Below, one piece after another: positions 37,802-50,996 of a stretch of 64,000 bases of DNA. The stretch is from Tetranychus cinnabarinus. Taxonomy: Eukaryota > Arthropoda > Arachnida > Trombidiformes > Tetranychidae. A program made the translations under genes and the position numbers. The number at the start of each line of letters is the position of its first letter. Positions within the stretch are counted from its first letter, which is position 1. The stretch is taken from assembly GCA_022266195.1 (NCBI GenBank), contig WHVY01000006.1, forward strand, positions 1,302,001 to 1,366,000. The letters run 5' to 3'. The notes below the pieces were generated by a model that had not been told where the DNA came from, ran no database searches, and saw only the letters and a program-made list of their open reading frames with translations.

Positions 37802-40800
37802 TTATGAATTTGAACATTTACCTTCCCTTAAACTAGTGGATGGCGGACTTGAACGCCATCCATTACTTTCCATTGATGAAAGGTCAACAGCCGTTTTAGA
37901 TGAAATGTCAACAAGACGAGATCCTAGTGAGTCTTTGAAAGGTCGATTGGGACTTGCAGGTCGACGGAGAAGTGAAGCTGCTGCAGCAGCAACCGCTGCA
38001 GCCGAGGTTGGTGGACATTGAGTACATCCAGGTGGACAAGGGGAAACTAATGATGGAACTGAAGGAACAGCAAATGGATGATTGGAACCAAGAAGGAATT
38101 GAACTGCAGTTGAATTGGGATAACTGTGAGAATTGGTTGAAACTGTTGACCCATTGGACTGATTAGTGGTTCCAGAGGCAATCACAGGTTGACAAGTAAA
38201 GTCTCTGCTGTAAATGCTACTTATAAGAGTTGATCCAAAAGGACTAGGCCGACCGGGGCAAAGTGCACCACTACTTAACATGGAACCAGTTCCATTGCCA
38301 GATTCAAGATTAACGGCATTTCCAGATGAACCAAGGTAACCACTCGGATGGATAAAGTTGAGACTCGAGTGGATTGGTGTGAATGCCGATTTAATTGCAT
38401 GTCCGGGTAACAAGGAAGTACCATTGGTTGAACTTGACAAACTCATTTCACGAGCATCTCCATCTCTTGAACCATTGCCAGTAATCATTGCCGCAGCCGC
38501 TGCTGCTGCTGCTGCTGCAGCTGCTCGACGATTGTTGGCATCGAAGGGCAAGAGTTGAGCTGATCGGCTTCCTGCATGAGCCAGTATTGAATCGTTGAGG
38601 GATAAAAATTGTTCAATTGCTTTGATAACATCACCATTACAACCTTGTAAAACCAATTCCAAAATGGTTCGCTTTTGGGTTGGAAAAACTCGACTCAACA
38701 TTTCAATTCCAGTTAACCGACCTGGACGAAAATCGCTGGGACAGTTTTGAGTCAGTTGATTAAGATAGTCGACATCTTTGCCTGGATCAATGGAAGAGAG
38801 TGAGGAAGTGGATGAAGTTGATGAGGAAGATGAACATGATCCAGAAGACATGGTAGACATGGTTAAGGTTGTGGCTGGAGTTGTCAGTGTTGGACGTTTA
38901 CCTTGTTTAACATTTACTTCACGAAAGGTTATTGGTGTACCAATGAGGAATGGTGGAGATGATGAGGATGATAATGAGACTGTTGGAAGTGTCGATGAGG
39001 TTGGAGGTAAAGAAGTGGCCGTGACTGAAGTAGGTGTTATTGTGGTCAGTCCAGTTGTTTTTGTAACATTAATCATAATATTTTCATTTGCTTCATCGCC
39101 AGATAAGTCCATGCGAATCAATTCAGATTTGGAATCGTCGAAATAATCTTGAGTTGTGATCGATTGTTTACCATTAGTTTGGTCTGATTGATTAGAATCT
39201 GAGAAATTAAAATCGAAAAATAATAAATTAGAAAAGGTTAAATCAGTTAGAATGCATTTATGCTTATAAACAAATTAAATTTAAGAGCTGTAGTGATTTA
39301 AATCATTCATATGATTGATATTTAGTCATTAATTATTTTATGGTTAAACTGGATACAGTTAATTAAAGAAACAATTCAAATTGTGATTTGACGCACCTTA
39401 AGTATTTGTTTACAATTTAAACTAATCAAATCAAATGAAAATCACAAATTAAGAAAGCAAACCTTAACTGTAAAAATAGCCTTACGGCAAAGTTGTAAAG
39501 TAGCAAGTTAACGTGAAAACTCAATAGAAAGTGTTTACTTTGATTAAATGATGGTCAATATTGTTAATTGAGCAATTTAAATTGATTAAAAAGAGAAAAT
39601 TTAAATTGAAAAAATTTCTTTTCACTGATTTTTCATCTTATTTCATGGAAAGTAAAGAGCAAAAATAAAAGCAAAATTGAAACAAAAACAAAAGGTAAAC
39701 TTGATTGCAAGGTTTTAGAAGCCTTTTTACCGTTGAAAACAAACATCAAATTAAGAGCCTTTTAATGCAATTTTCAAATGATTAAAGAGTTAAATAATTG
39801 AAATTTAAATAAGCGTTTACTTTCAGTGTTTCATGTTAGTTTTTGTTCAGTACTGGAAATGTTTCACTGAAAATTGAAACAAGGTGATAAAAAGCAAGAA
39901 GAACAATGTTGGAATGATGAAGATGAAGAGGAAAAAAGATTGAATTTTCAGGTCAAAATAAAATGATAATTAACTTTGATACACTTTCATCTTCAGAAAT
40001 CAGACAAAATCTGACATAATCAAGGTAATTTTTATAACAAAATTAATATTTCTGACAAGTTAATATGCTTTTCCATTTTTCACCATTTGCGATTTTCTCA
40101 TTGCTTTTTCATCATTTCTTGTTTCTTTTTTGTTTCTTGTTTCAAATTTGGGATCATTTTTGATTCAATTTTGCTACTTTTGTATTTGATTAACAATTTA
40201 ATTGCTTCTGGCATTCAACTGTACCGAATGCTTATTGAATACTCTTATAATCAAGTGATTTTCTTGTTCTTTTTTTTCACCGACTTTCATGCTCCTACCT
40301 TAACAGATAATCTTTTAAGGTAAATCCATGAATTTGCTGTTCTTGGACTGATTTAATTTTTACCTTTAATCAGGTAAACAACCGGTTATTGCGAAAAATA
40401 AATTGCTTTTGCGAAATTAAGATTTACTCAATAGAATAATCAAAATTTAAAGTTAACTCTTAATCCAATAAAATTTCGTTCTTTCATTAATTTATCGTTT
40501 AAATTGTAAACAAACCTGACAATTTAGTTAAAATTTTCACACAATTATATTTTCCAGAAAATGGACAATAAATGGTTTGAATAATGTTAACAAATTGACT
40601 AATTAAAGCTGATTAGCTGGATAAATTACCCCAAAGAACGATCTTACAATGTTAATCAAGGTTTTGCTGTTGTTTTTAAAAGAATCAACTTTTTCTTGGA
40701 AATGAAAATCTCGACTTAAATAGCAAATTAATGAAGCTAATGTTTTGTACAACAATTTAAAGTTAATTTGACAAAGTGACTTTATCAGGATTAAACTGTG

Positions 40801-41368
40801 TTAACTAGTGACTTTGATGGGAAATGTTGGAAGTGAAAGACTTACCCTTCATTGAATGATCATGATCATGATCGAAGGGACTTGAATTTTGACAAGCTTG
40901 ACTGGCGTCTGAATCACTTTCAGTTTCTTTCATCATTTCATCGTGAACAACTCGAGGTTCAGTGACTGACATTCCGAAAATTGGTCCCGGTGGAAGGTAT
41001 CCTTCAACTGGACCTCCAGTGGCTACGGCTCTTAATCCAATCGCAATTGCATCTTCAGCAGCTTGTTGACGTTTCAATGCAACCTGGAACAAAAGATGGA
41101 AAAAATCACTTAATATTTTCACAGATTTAAAAGTTGTTCAACTAACCATCAAATTTGACTCTAAATTGAATCTAAATTTAATGGTTTTAAAGTTTATTCT
41201 TACCTGAGCAGCCATGATTCTTTGTCTCTCCGCAATTAAATTACACTTGGCACAGTTACAATCTTTAAAACGACAATGTCTCTTGTGACCCTTCAACCAA
41301 GATATCATGCCATGGTTACGACAACGAGCACATTTAGGTTTACGAGCAGTTCCCGAGCATGGATTCAT
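37802..41368 (-). CDS. dmrt93B: DMRT93B/DMRT3-like DM-domain transcription factor, 3 exons
   Basis: Exons 41368-41204, 41083-40846 and 39198-37802 join in phase at GT-AG sites for 599 residues. The DM zinc-binding domain starts at residue ~6: KPKCARCRNHGMISWLKGHK, then HCRFKDCNCAKC and LIAERQRIMAAQ. All zinc-ligand Cys/His are present. Exon 2 opens with VALKRQQAAEDAIAIGLRAV and has YLPPGPIFGMSVTEP, as I recall for arthropod DMRT93B, which groups with vertebrate DMRT3. A DMA (CUE-like) domain lies in exon 3 (RLTGIEMLSRVFPTQKRTIL, about 38620-38730), so this belongs to the DMRTA/DMRT3 class and is not doublesex. There are polyalanine runs of 12 and of A-V-A type. I start at MNPCSGTARK; the upstream frame is open to another ATG. 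Function: sequence-specific developmental regulator, probably neural. Confidence 0.85.
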
Positions 41369-41491
41369 AATATATTGATATATTCGGTTGAAAATACGAA
41401 ACAAGTAATCAAGCATTGCTACTTTCTGATCATTGAGTAACACTATCTTTAAGCATCCAACCCACAATCATCTTCACTCTTGTTATTATAA

Positions 41492-41509
41492 TGTGTGTGT
41501 GTGTGTGTT
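41492..41509. repeat. (TG)n microsatellite
   Basis: About nine TG units immediately 5' of the DMRT93B-like coding start, probably in its promoter or 5' UTR. Confidence 0.85.
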
Positions 41510-43768
41510 TCAATAAAGGCTGCGCATGTATTCAACTCGGCGAAATGTTACAAACAATCGCATAAGAAAACCATTTTTATGTTCACAAACAAATCTGGGA
41601 TTGGTTAGATTGTTAACTTGGAGGCAGAAACTTATTTCAAGATTAAATAGACTTCCAGGGTTGATTCATTCAATAATCATCCTCATCATTTAGCTGCCTA
41701 TTCAATTTATCTTCATACACAATTGCTCTTCTCCGCCTTCTCAATGATAATTTGTTGTCTTCTTTAAACCATCTTCACCTCTTCTTTATCCTGTCATCAT
41801 ATTTTCCATGGTAAATGGTTCTTGGTATCAACTGATTATCATCTTTTACAGGTTCTCTTCGGTTAAATCTGAGAAGAAAAATGAAAGAGAAAAAATATGA
41901 TTACGGATTTGAGATACAAAATAATTTCATTCAATGAATTAGTTCGAGATTTAAATTGTCTAAAAATAAGTAACAAGCTTATCGATAGTTATGATCAATA
42001 ACTGAATATCAAACTGAAAGATGAATCAAAACAAATATTTGATATTACCTTTGGTTTGGAGACCATTTTAACCGGGAAAATTTGTTTAAATATTATGTTC
42101 ATCAGAAGATTTACCAGAATGAATTTAAATTCACTGGACTTTCAGGCTCATCTGAAATCTTTTACCTTCTTGTTTAGTTGCTTTCATCTTATTGCTTGCT
42201 ACAGGTTTAACTAGAGTTTACTCTGGAGGAAACAAAATAACAAATGAAGAGACAAAAAAAGATGGATGGAAAAATGATGAGAAAACGTAATTCCTTGGTA
42301 ATATCAAATCAAATCAATAGACGAAAGATGCCTATAATAATAAGGTACACAAATAAAGTTACCTTTTCTATTCCCTGTTAACCATTCAGAGTATCCTTGT
42401 TCATCAAAACAGTTATTTCAATCAAAATTAAGTTTACTTTGGGCTACTGTTGTTCACATTGTTTCAGTTAACATCAGGTTACATCTTGATTCGTTCATCA
42501 ACTCATCTTTCAGGCCTAACCAACCATCCTTAAGGAATATTATTGCGATTATTGTAGCCAAGAATAGAGCTTCAAAAGGAAGAGAAAAGGGTTGAAATGA
42601 TATAAGAAAAAAAGTAACAATTACTTCATTAGAACAGGTCAGAGTTAACTCTTTTCAAATTGATAACATTTGTGCATTCATATAATTTGTAAGGGGTCGA
42701 CACTTCATTTAGCATCTCTTCATTTACAGTTTGTAATTCAATGTCAATCCCCTTTAATTTATTCTTACATTTTTTGTTTCTTTTCCCTTTTGCTTAATAT
42801 AAATACTGGTCTAATAACTTATTACCTGTGTTGATATTTGATTGTCTTGAAAATCTCAACTTAATAAAATAATTTAACCTAAAATCGATTAATAGTGTTG
42901 ATTATAATTGAAGTTATTCAGAAACTGATCTCAGTTGTAAGCCTCTATTCCTCATCCTGAAGAGATCTTACAAATTGTTTGAAGTCAATATCACCAACTT
43001 GCCACCAATTGAAACAATTACAGTGAAACTATCAAATTAATGAGTTCAGGACAAAATTGATCATGAAATGGAATCGGACAGAAAATTGACAAAGCAAGAG
43101 AATTGGATTTTAAAATATCAAATCAATGAAAATGTAACTACTATCAAACCCAATAAGCCTAAATTGTATTATCAATGATGAATATCAAAATATAAAAGAT
43201 GAATTGTAAAATTGATTGCAATGTTACGGAACATCTCAAGTCAATTTTGAATTGTTGATAAGTTAACAAATCGCTTCATTTGAATAAAATATTCGGTAAG
43301 TTACAAGTCAATGATAAGTGTTTCAGCTTAATTTTGATTTACCTAATGTGTGCATTTATGTTGAATGGTGACAAAGTTGATTAATGATGCTTTTCATCTA
43401 CTACTTTGTACTTTTACCAGTCAACGGAATGAAAAAAATTTAAAGATGACAGAGTGATGATGGTGATGATGATTATAAAGAAATGGCAAGTAGACTTCAG
43501 AGTCGGGTGTAACAATATATGAGTTGTTTTAAGGATTGGCTTGTAAGGTTGTTATTCATTTTGTCATCCTCTTGAAACAGAATAGCCTAGGAGTTAAAAA
43601 AAATAAGAGAAGAGACTTGAGAAATTAAGCTTTTTGTGGTTTTTATAAAGATCTGAACAGGCAAGGATGAGATATAAGATGAGGCTAAAACTGTCCAAGA
43701 TGCTTTTGCTTCTGGATTGTTTTGTCAAACAAATATTTACAATCTCTTGTTGATAGACAGGGTCGACA

Positions 43769-43860
43769 AGAGAGGGAGGAAAGAGAGGGAAGGAAAGGAG
43801 AGAGAGAGGGAAGATGAAAATGAAGATGGAGATGAAGATGATGAAGAAGAAGCAAAAAGC
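43769..43860 (+). repeat. Polypurine (GA-rich) tract
   Basis: Almost uninterrupted purines on the plus strand (GAGAGGGAGGAAAGAGAGGG and similar), grading into GATGAA triplets. Confidence 0.8.
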
Positions 43861-45352
43861 GAATGATGAGAGCAAAATAAGTGTTTTTTTTTTCATATGA
43901 AAATGTTGAATTAGCTCTGTATGTTTACAGGTTTGGCAAGAAAAACCAAGTAAATACCTCATTTAAGATATTTATTTCACAGATTGTACTTGGTAACTTT
44001 GCATTTGCCATTTTATGTTTTACCCTCTTCTTTATCCTCTACTTTACCTGTTTCAATGGGCTTGTCGACATACATCTTTTGTACCAACAACCAGGCTAAT
44101 TTAAGGCCGAAACGTTTTTGTTCCTATTACTTGGTCATTCCTCTTAAGAAGTTACACTTTTTCCTCAAGAGGTTGTACTTTTCATTCCTCCTGCTTTTCC
44201 ATGTTGTTTTAGCCAACAATTCAATCTTGTTGTTGTATTTGAATAAAATATTGTAATTTGTCAAGTTGCTGTTCACAACATTATTGTCTGAATAGCTAAA
44301 GATGATGCTGTAGGTAAAGGATAGATTGAGTTGAAACTTTTGTTTGAAAATAACTTGAAATGACGGGTTTGTTGTAACTTGTTGTTCCCAAATTGCCTGT
44401 TTATGGTTGATGTCTTGATTGGTGAGAGTCAATTCCTTCCTGTAAACAGAAAGAAAGATTTACAGATTGCTGTTAATTAATCAATTTGTACCTTTTTGTG
44501 TATCTAACAAGAGGTTTATAATGGCTTCTCCTGCTTTCAATTGCAACTTTGTTACACACTTAAATAAACTTAAACTGAATTGTACAATGAATTTACATCA
44601 ATAATAACTTGAGTATAATATGATATAACTAATAACGATTATTTGAGAAGGAAAATAACTGTTGGAAAAAATAAAGGGAAAAGAAATGCTAAGAGAGTAA
44701 CCAGAGAATGGCAAATATAAATCCATTTACAGATTTTGTCGTTTTTAGTGGAGATTTGTAAAGATTGTCCGCCTATTTACCTAAAAATATCGTCGGTGGT
44801 AATCAACATTAAAAGGTTGATCACTTATTGTAAATGTATATTGTTTGTTAAAATCCAATAAAAACCATATTGCTTTCCAATGATCCGAAAGGTTCACTTG
44901 ATTGTGACGGTAAACACATAAAAATGATATTTATAAGCTTTTAGCAGAGGCTAAACCAGTACTGTGTGAATAAGTAGACTCAATCTTTTGGGAATCAATC
45001 AAAATATAAATCACGATCATCGGTCAGTCTGCATTTCTCACTTTCTCGTCGACTGTTTTAGCTTACAAGGGAAGTGCACTTGTTTGTACGATTGTTTTCA
45101 TCTTTTTCGGGTTTATAAGGTAGAGGACGAACTAATTAGACACGTACTTTTGGTTTGTTTCGCTAGTGTTTAATGATATTCAGGCACTTTTAATTAAGAA
45201 GTACATAAAACAGATGAAAAGCAGAAAAATGAAAATCTCTTAATGAATTTGAATCATTTTTCAGAGACTCCAATAGATTTCAATGCAATATCCTCGCTTA
45301 AAAGTTCTCGAATATCATTAAACACACACTAGCAAAACAAAACCAAAAATAC

Positions 45353-45631
45353 GTTAAAAAAGATGTTTGGTGAAGTGTTAGAATCTGCAAATTTTGCTTC
45401 AATTTTATTCCAATTTTAAATCTAATCAGACTTATTGTAATGAACTGAAACTATGAAAAATTGCCATTCTCAAGTTGAGACTAACATTCATTTTGTTTAA
45501 TTTTTTGTACAATGCCTTTGTTTTAGTCATTTTCAGTTAATTACAATAAGTCTGATTAGACTTAAAATTGGAAGAAAAATTGAAGCAAAATTTTCATATC
45601 CTAACACTTCACCAAACATCTTTTTTAACGC
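45353..45631. repeat. Inverted repeat with ~105 bp arms
   Basis: Left arm 45353-45455 and right arm 45526-45631 are reverse complements with few differences. Shared blocks are CGTTAAAAAAGATGTTTGGT, GAAGTGTTAG, AATTTTGCTTCAATTTT and TCTAATCAGACTTATTGTAA; the spacer is about 70 bp. A hairpin-forming MITE-like unit. Confidence 0.8.
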
Positions 45632-45639
45632 ATTTCCAT

Positions 45640-45865
45640 CGATTCATCATGACATTTCCCAAATCAAAGCGTGCATCGTGCGATTTTTTCCGCCACATTT
45701 TCAAACAATTTTTTTATAAGATGTCCGCCACCGTGGACAATTCGGTGAACAATTTTGTTGAGAAAAGTCTTTAAGAAGTGATGATGTTTGATTGGGTGAT
45801 GGACAATATGGCGGACAAGATGGTGAAAAGACGATAAAAAAGTGATGGAAAAAAGCCGGTCCCAA
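45640..45865. repeat. Dispersed repeat block A
   Basis: Shares CCGCCACATTTTCAAACAAT plus the following TTTTATAAGAT and GTCCGCCACC with the block at 47160-47590, which in turn has these segments in both orientations. Probably a non-autonomous element family. Confidence 0.55.
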
Positions 45866-46981
45866 TCGTACCAATAAGGTCCCTTCCCTTGTTAGATATT
45901 CTAGCTCATGATAACTTGAATATCTCGATAACTCTATTTATTCAGTTTCTGAGTGACGCAGAATAATCAATTTCCTTCAAATACTGATCAAAGCTATATT
46001 TTTCCAACAAACCAGGTAGAGGGCTATTTTGGCTTTTGGAGGTTTAGTGGAGGTTTGCTGTCGTTTCAACAAAATCCATGTGGTCCAATTAGAGTTCAAA
46101 GATTAGGCTAATTTGGTATCTTTACCATTGATTTTGTCAAATCAAAAATATACTTAAACATGCGTTTGTTGAGAAGCTCAAAATTTTTCACAGTAATTCA
46201 CGCTCACCATTTTGAAGTGCTTCAAAAAACATACATATTATCCTTGTTAACTTAATAACAAAAAGTCAAACATAATGTAAAAAACATGTAAAATACATGA
46301 TCATTTTTGCAAATATCAATTTGTTTCCAGTCCAATTCAGGATTCTATCAATAAAACAGTACAATTTTAACATCTTGATACAGCTGCAATTTTCATTAAA
46401 AAACTCAACTCTTAATTGATAGATCAGAGAAAAGTATCTCATATCAATTCAAAGTTTCTCGGGCAACATGTTTATCTGCATGCAATTGAAACACATGTAA
46501 ATTTGAACCATTCTGTCCTGAGTAAGAAATATCCTGTTCGACGTGAAATTTATTTTGTTATCATTCTTTTGATTCTCAATAAATAATTTCTCATTGAATC
46601 AAATACAATTTTTTGCTTCAACAGTACGACAGAGTCTACATCTAGTGTCATAATTTACTTAAATTTAAGTAAGCAATAAGGATTGACCTGTGATTAATTT
46701 GTTGTTTATCTGTTCTATTGGACCAATTTCATTAAATTTTCACCTTAATCGTATCAAATTTAGATCAATGTAAACAGATACTTGGCTTGGAAATATTGGT
46801 TAACCAGTTGATTCGGTTTTTTCATTTTATTTCACATGTAAACAGTAAGGTAAAAACGCTTTGATTAAATAAACTGATATCAAGTGGGGACAAAATAGCC
46901 ACACAGATATTAGGTCATCTTTTGTCCTAAACTAATTGTGAGTCGTCAGAAGCCAAAAGGTCAACCTGAATTTTTATAATT

Positions 46982-47060
46982 GTCTGAGCGAAGCGAAGAC
47001 TATAAGATGAAATCAGAAATCTGCGTGCCGCGATAACTCAATTTTTATAATTAAGATTTT
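46982..47060 (+). mobile_element. 5' end fragment of the GTCTGAGCG element family
   Basis: GTCTGAGCGAAGCGAAGACT follows AATT, matching the 5' ends at 29845 and 35417. Downstream similarity fades quickly. Confidence 0.4.
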
Positions 47061-47159
47061 CTCAATATCTTGAGAATAGGCTTCTAGCCTGCCAAGGAGT
47101 ACCTGTATGGTTTTTGGTTGACATTGGCCCACTCCCGAATTTTCATAAATTTTAATGCC

Positions 47160-47590
47160 GATAGATGGCAGCATATATTCAAACAACAGATGGCAGCACA
47201 TTTTTGCGCACCAATTGATTAAATTGAACGGGAACGGCTTTTTCAGCACTTTTTTACTGTTTTTCACTGTATTGTCAACCGTATTGTCCACCGCTCAATC
47301 AAACACATCCATAAAATCAATCAAATCAAACATCATCACTTTTAAAGATACTTTTCTCAACAAAATTGTCCACCACATTTTCAAACAATTTTTTATAAGA
47401 TTTCCGCCACCCAAATCTTATCGAATTTTGATCACTTTTGGGATATGATGGCGATTAATAGTGAATGTGTTAGATGGTGTAAAAGTGGTCAACAATTTGG
47501 TGAACTTGCGTGGTAGATCTTATAAAAAATGGTTTGAAAATGTGGGGGTTAAAAGTGGTGGAAAAAGTGATTCTTAATTGATCCCGTTAT
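47160..47590. repeat. Dispersed repeat block B with internal inverted repeat
   Basis: Internal arms at about 47368-47415 and 47505-47551 are reverse complements (CCACATTTTCAAAC...TTTTTTATAAGAT). The left edge (AACGGGAACGGCTTTTTCA) resembles the inverted right edge of block A. Two frames here encode nothing recognisable. Confidence 0.5.
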
Positions 47591-48374
47591 TTCCTATTGT
47601 ATTTCACTAATGGCAGGGTAATAAAGAAGTGAAAAACTCTGGGGAAAACTGTAGTTACTCATGAATTGTCGATATCAGTTCGTGAACTTTCTGTTTTTAT
47701 TTATTTTCAATTCTTCAATTTTTATTACAATCATTCCTACATTGATCACAGTATACACACGCTCAGACATCACTGTTTTTGCAGTAGATCTAGTAAATTC
47801 TAAAATTGCAGACAAGATAATTGTAGTCCGAGTAAAATCGGGATAAATTCGTCTCGAGAAAAAATACAGCCTTATTGGCGACATTGTCGTACTCACCCTT
47901 CCTCGATCAGCAAATCAACTCTGTCTGATCGGGGGAGGTCATTTTATATTAAATTTTGTTCTCGGCTGATGAATCTGAAAATTAGTTTACTTATTTGCAC
48001 CGAGAAATTATCCTTTTCATTGATTTGTCTCTGGATTTCCTCATTCAATAATAAGACTAGTTGATAGTAGTTCAATACGAGGCCATTATTTAAATGATTT
48101 GCTTAATTCTGCTTCTAAAAAATGAATCTATTATCAATATTTGAATTGATGAACAGAAAAATATTGGAAAATCTTGTTTGGCGCCATTCACATTTTAAAT
48201 AACAACACAACCAACTCAACCATATGATTTAGCTTCTCTTTCTGCTTTCTGGTTTAGGTTATTTTTATCTTGTCATTTAATTTATTTTATATTTTTAATT
48301 TCAATCAACATTAATCTAGTATTTAAAACGCTCATTAACATTGTAATTAAACATATCTAAATACTCTAGCTGTT

Positions 48375-50205
48375 ATGGACAATAGAACTGATTTGATCTC
48401 CATTAGAGGTAAGTCTGTTGAAATTATCTTGTTTATTTTGATACATAGGCTACCTTTTTTGTTGATTTCTGTTGTTTTCCGTTTAATTGTTTGGTGTTTT
48501 TTTTTCTATTTTATTACAGTTAATAGAGTTGTTAGCAGAGATGTTAAAACTGATCACTTCATGGAACCAGGTGAATTTGAAAGATTATTATTAGCAGATG
48601 ACAATTTTGAAACTGACAGCATTGGCAAACAATTTGTTGACAAATGGAGGCGATTACCCAAAAGCTTGTCTCAAATTTTTTTAGGAGAGACATTCTGCTT
48701 CTCAATTATGGTTGTCAATGATTCAGTGACTGAACCAGTTAAAGATGTCAGTGTTAAAATTGACCTGCAATTTGCAAATGATCGAATGATTAACATTGGT
48801 TTCCTGAAAAGTCCCCTTTTGGATTCAAAGCAATCTCTCGATGAAATAAAACATTATGAAATCAAAGATTTGGGTTCTCATGTGTAAGTTCAACTGATGA
48901 TAAGAAATTAACGATGATTCTCTAATCCAATGTTTTGTTTTTAATTTTCAGGTTAATCTTTTCTATATCATACAGAACTGTAACTGATGAACCACACATT
49001 TTTAGAAAATATTTTAAATTTCAAGTTGAAAAACCGTTGGATGTGAAGACCAAGTTTTATAATGCAGAGGTAAATAGTGCATTGTATAATATCCTTTCGC
49101 TTCACACATCAAGTCTATGTCATAGACTCTTTGCTGATTCCCAATTTCCAATTTGTAAGATGCTAATGCTTCGTCATTGTCTATTCAATCTACACTTCAA
49201 TTAACTCTTCGTAAGCATTTGCATTGATCTAGAGCGGTTATTGAACTATGCCTTTGCTTGTGTGATTGATTATTGAATTCTCAACATCAATATTTTGTTG
49301 CTCGTCATATCTTTCATAGATTTAACGATTTCCATTTTGTTTTATTTCAGAGTGATGAAGTTTATCTGGAAGCTCTTTTACAAAATCTAACCAATCTACC
49401 TATTTGCCTGGAGCGGGTTACTCTCGAACCATCACAATATTTTAATGTCAAAGGCCTGAACAAAGTAACAATTGATGGTGAAGAACAGTGGGTTTTTGGT
49501 AAAATTAATAGATTTAATCCGATGGAAAGTCGTCAATATTTATTCTGTTTAACTCCGAAACCTGAAGTTAAAGCTAATTTAAAACTATTAAGATCAGTGA
49601 CAGTAATAGGTAGATTAGATATTGTTTGGATTTCAGGTATTGCTGTTCCTGGTCATCTTCAAACATCACCGCTTGAACGAATGGTTTGTTTAATAATTTC
49701 ATAGCTATATGATATGATTAATAATCTGGTTTGCATTAACTCGTTGATTCTAATTCAATTTTCCACCAGGCACCGAATTACGTTGACATTCGCTTAACGA
49801 TTGAAGGAATACCTAGTCAAGCCGAATTAAGACACAAATTCAACATAACCTTTCGAATTACAAATTACTGGTAAAGTTTAACTTTAACCTTAATACATTA
49901 AGATTAATGTTTTAATATCTAATTAATACCTTCTACTTTCCATTCATAGTGATTTTGATATTGAACCGGCTTTAATTTTCGATAACAAGGATGAGAAACA
50001 AGCAATTCTTTGGTTAGGAGTTTCTGGAAAAGTATTGGACAGAATATCGCCACATCAATGTTATGATTTTACTTTAACAGCTTATCCAATTGATACTGGG
50101 CTTCAGGCAATTCCAAAAGTCAAAATTAGTGACACTTTATCCAAAAATTTCTATGAATTTGATGAGATGGCTTATGTATTTATTAATGATCCTAAAAGTG
50201 TATGA
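48375..50205 (+). CDS. TRAPPC13: TRAPPC13, trafficking protein particle complex subunit 13, 6 exons
   Basis: Exons 48375-48408, 48520-48883, 48952-49069, 49351-49683, 49770-49870 and 49950-50205 are all GT-AG and in phase, giving 401 residues (human about 417). TRAPPC13 belongs to metazoan TRAPPIII, the Rab1 exchange factor acting in early secretory traffic and autophagy. Landmarks: IFLGETFCFSIMVVNDS in exon 2; FRKYFKFQVEKPLDVKTKFY in exon 3; SDEVYLEALLQNLTNLPICL, RQYLFCLTPKPE and VTVIGRLDIVW in exon 4; ERM|APNYVDIRLTIEGIP across the exon 4/5 junction; YEFDEMAYVFI near the C-terminus. The start MDNRTDLISIRVNRV aligns with the family's short N-terminal strand. The ORFs that read through introns are artefacts of open intron sequence. 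Confidence 0.92.
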
Positions 50206-50996
50206 AGTGTCACCGGAAAACCTTTAATACACCATGATAGTTATTATTTTTGACAATAATTCAGATTTAAAGAAAGAAATTGTATCCAATGGATTATAAG
50301 AATGATGCGGATTTTAATTTAAAGCCATTTTTAATATCACTTTGCTTGAAATGAGTCTTACAATTTTTTTATACGAGTATAATTCATGTGAATGTCTATG
50401 AAAAAAATGAACTATTTTTTTGTAACTTTTTGTTTCATTTTAATTTATAATGAGTGTACCTATCATGCTTTTGATGATCTAATTAGCATAATCAGCTTAG
50501 TAGATGAATACGTCTTGCGTTTTCTAACGAAAAAAAGTAAATTTTCTGCATTATGTGCATGTTCAGGGCAAATCAGATCTCTGAAGGTTGAAAGTTGAAA
50601 ATGTGAAAGAAAATTACTAATCGGTTAGTTGATACATGTAGATGGAAGAGTTGATAATAAAAGAGGGGAAACATGCATTGTGTATAAATAAAAGTTAGTC
50701 GACAAAAAAATGATTTTTCGTGAAATAGAGAGACAAAGTTTGAGGGAAAAAATGGTGAGGGATGGCAAAAGCCAATGTGACCAAATATGTGACCCATCAT
50801 CCTCAAATAGATTTGTCAGGATGAGATTTCTAACTTGCTTTTGACCGATTATTCTTTGCCTTTCATTCAGTTTGTTTGTAATGATGAGATTAAACTTTCC
50901 TGATGGATTTAAAAAAAAAGTTAAACCACTACGTTTAAGATAGTTGGTTTAGATTTTTTAGACAAAGAAACATTGTCAGTCATTATTTAAGATGAA
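50206..50996. other. Convergent 3' flank between TRAPPC13 and the trihelix gene
   Basis: AT-rich 3' UTR-like sequence of two convergent genes; no gene seen. Confidence 0.5.

Larger units (their letters stand above)
41510..48374. other. Intergenic, ~6.9 kb, with inverted repeats and a polypurine tract
   Basis: No gene recognised. It contains a purine-rich tract (43769-43860), an inverted repeat (45353-45631), two related repeat blocks (about 45640-45860 and 47160-47590) and a third occurrence of the GTCTGAGCG element end (46982). The open frames here are short, low-complexity shadows. Confidence 0.5.

Noticed and set aside
38358..39146. Plus-strand frames opposite the DMRT exon (polyalanine and Asp/Glu-rich)
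   Set aside because: They are antisense of the Ala- and Ser-rich coding exon 37802-39198.
43881..44432. Hydrophobic overlapping frames on both strands
   Set aside because: Overlap each other in several frames, with pyrimidine-driven Phe/Leu content; typical chance frames.
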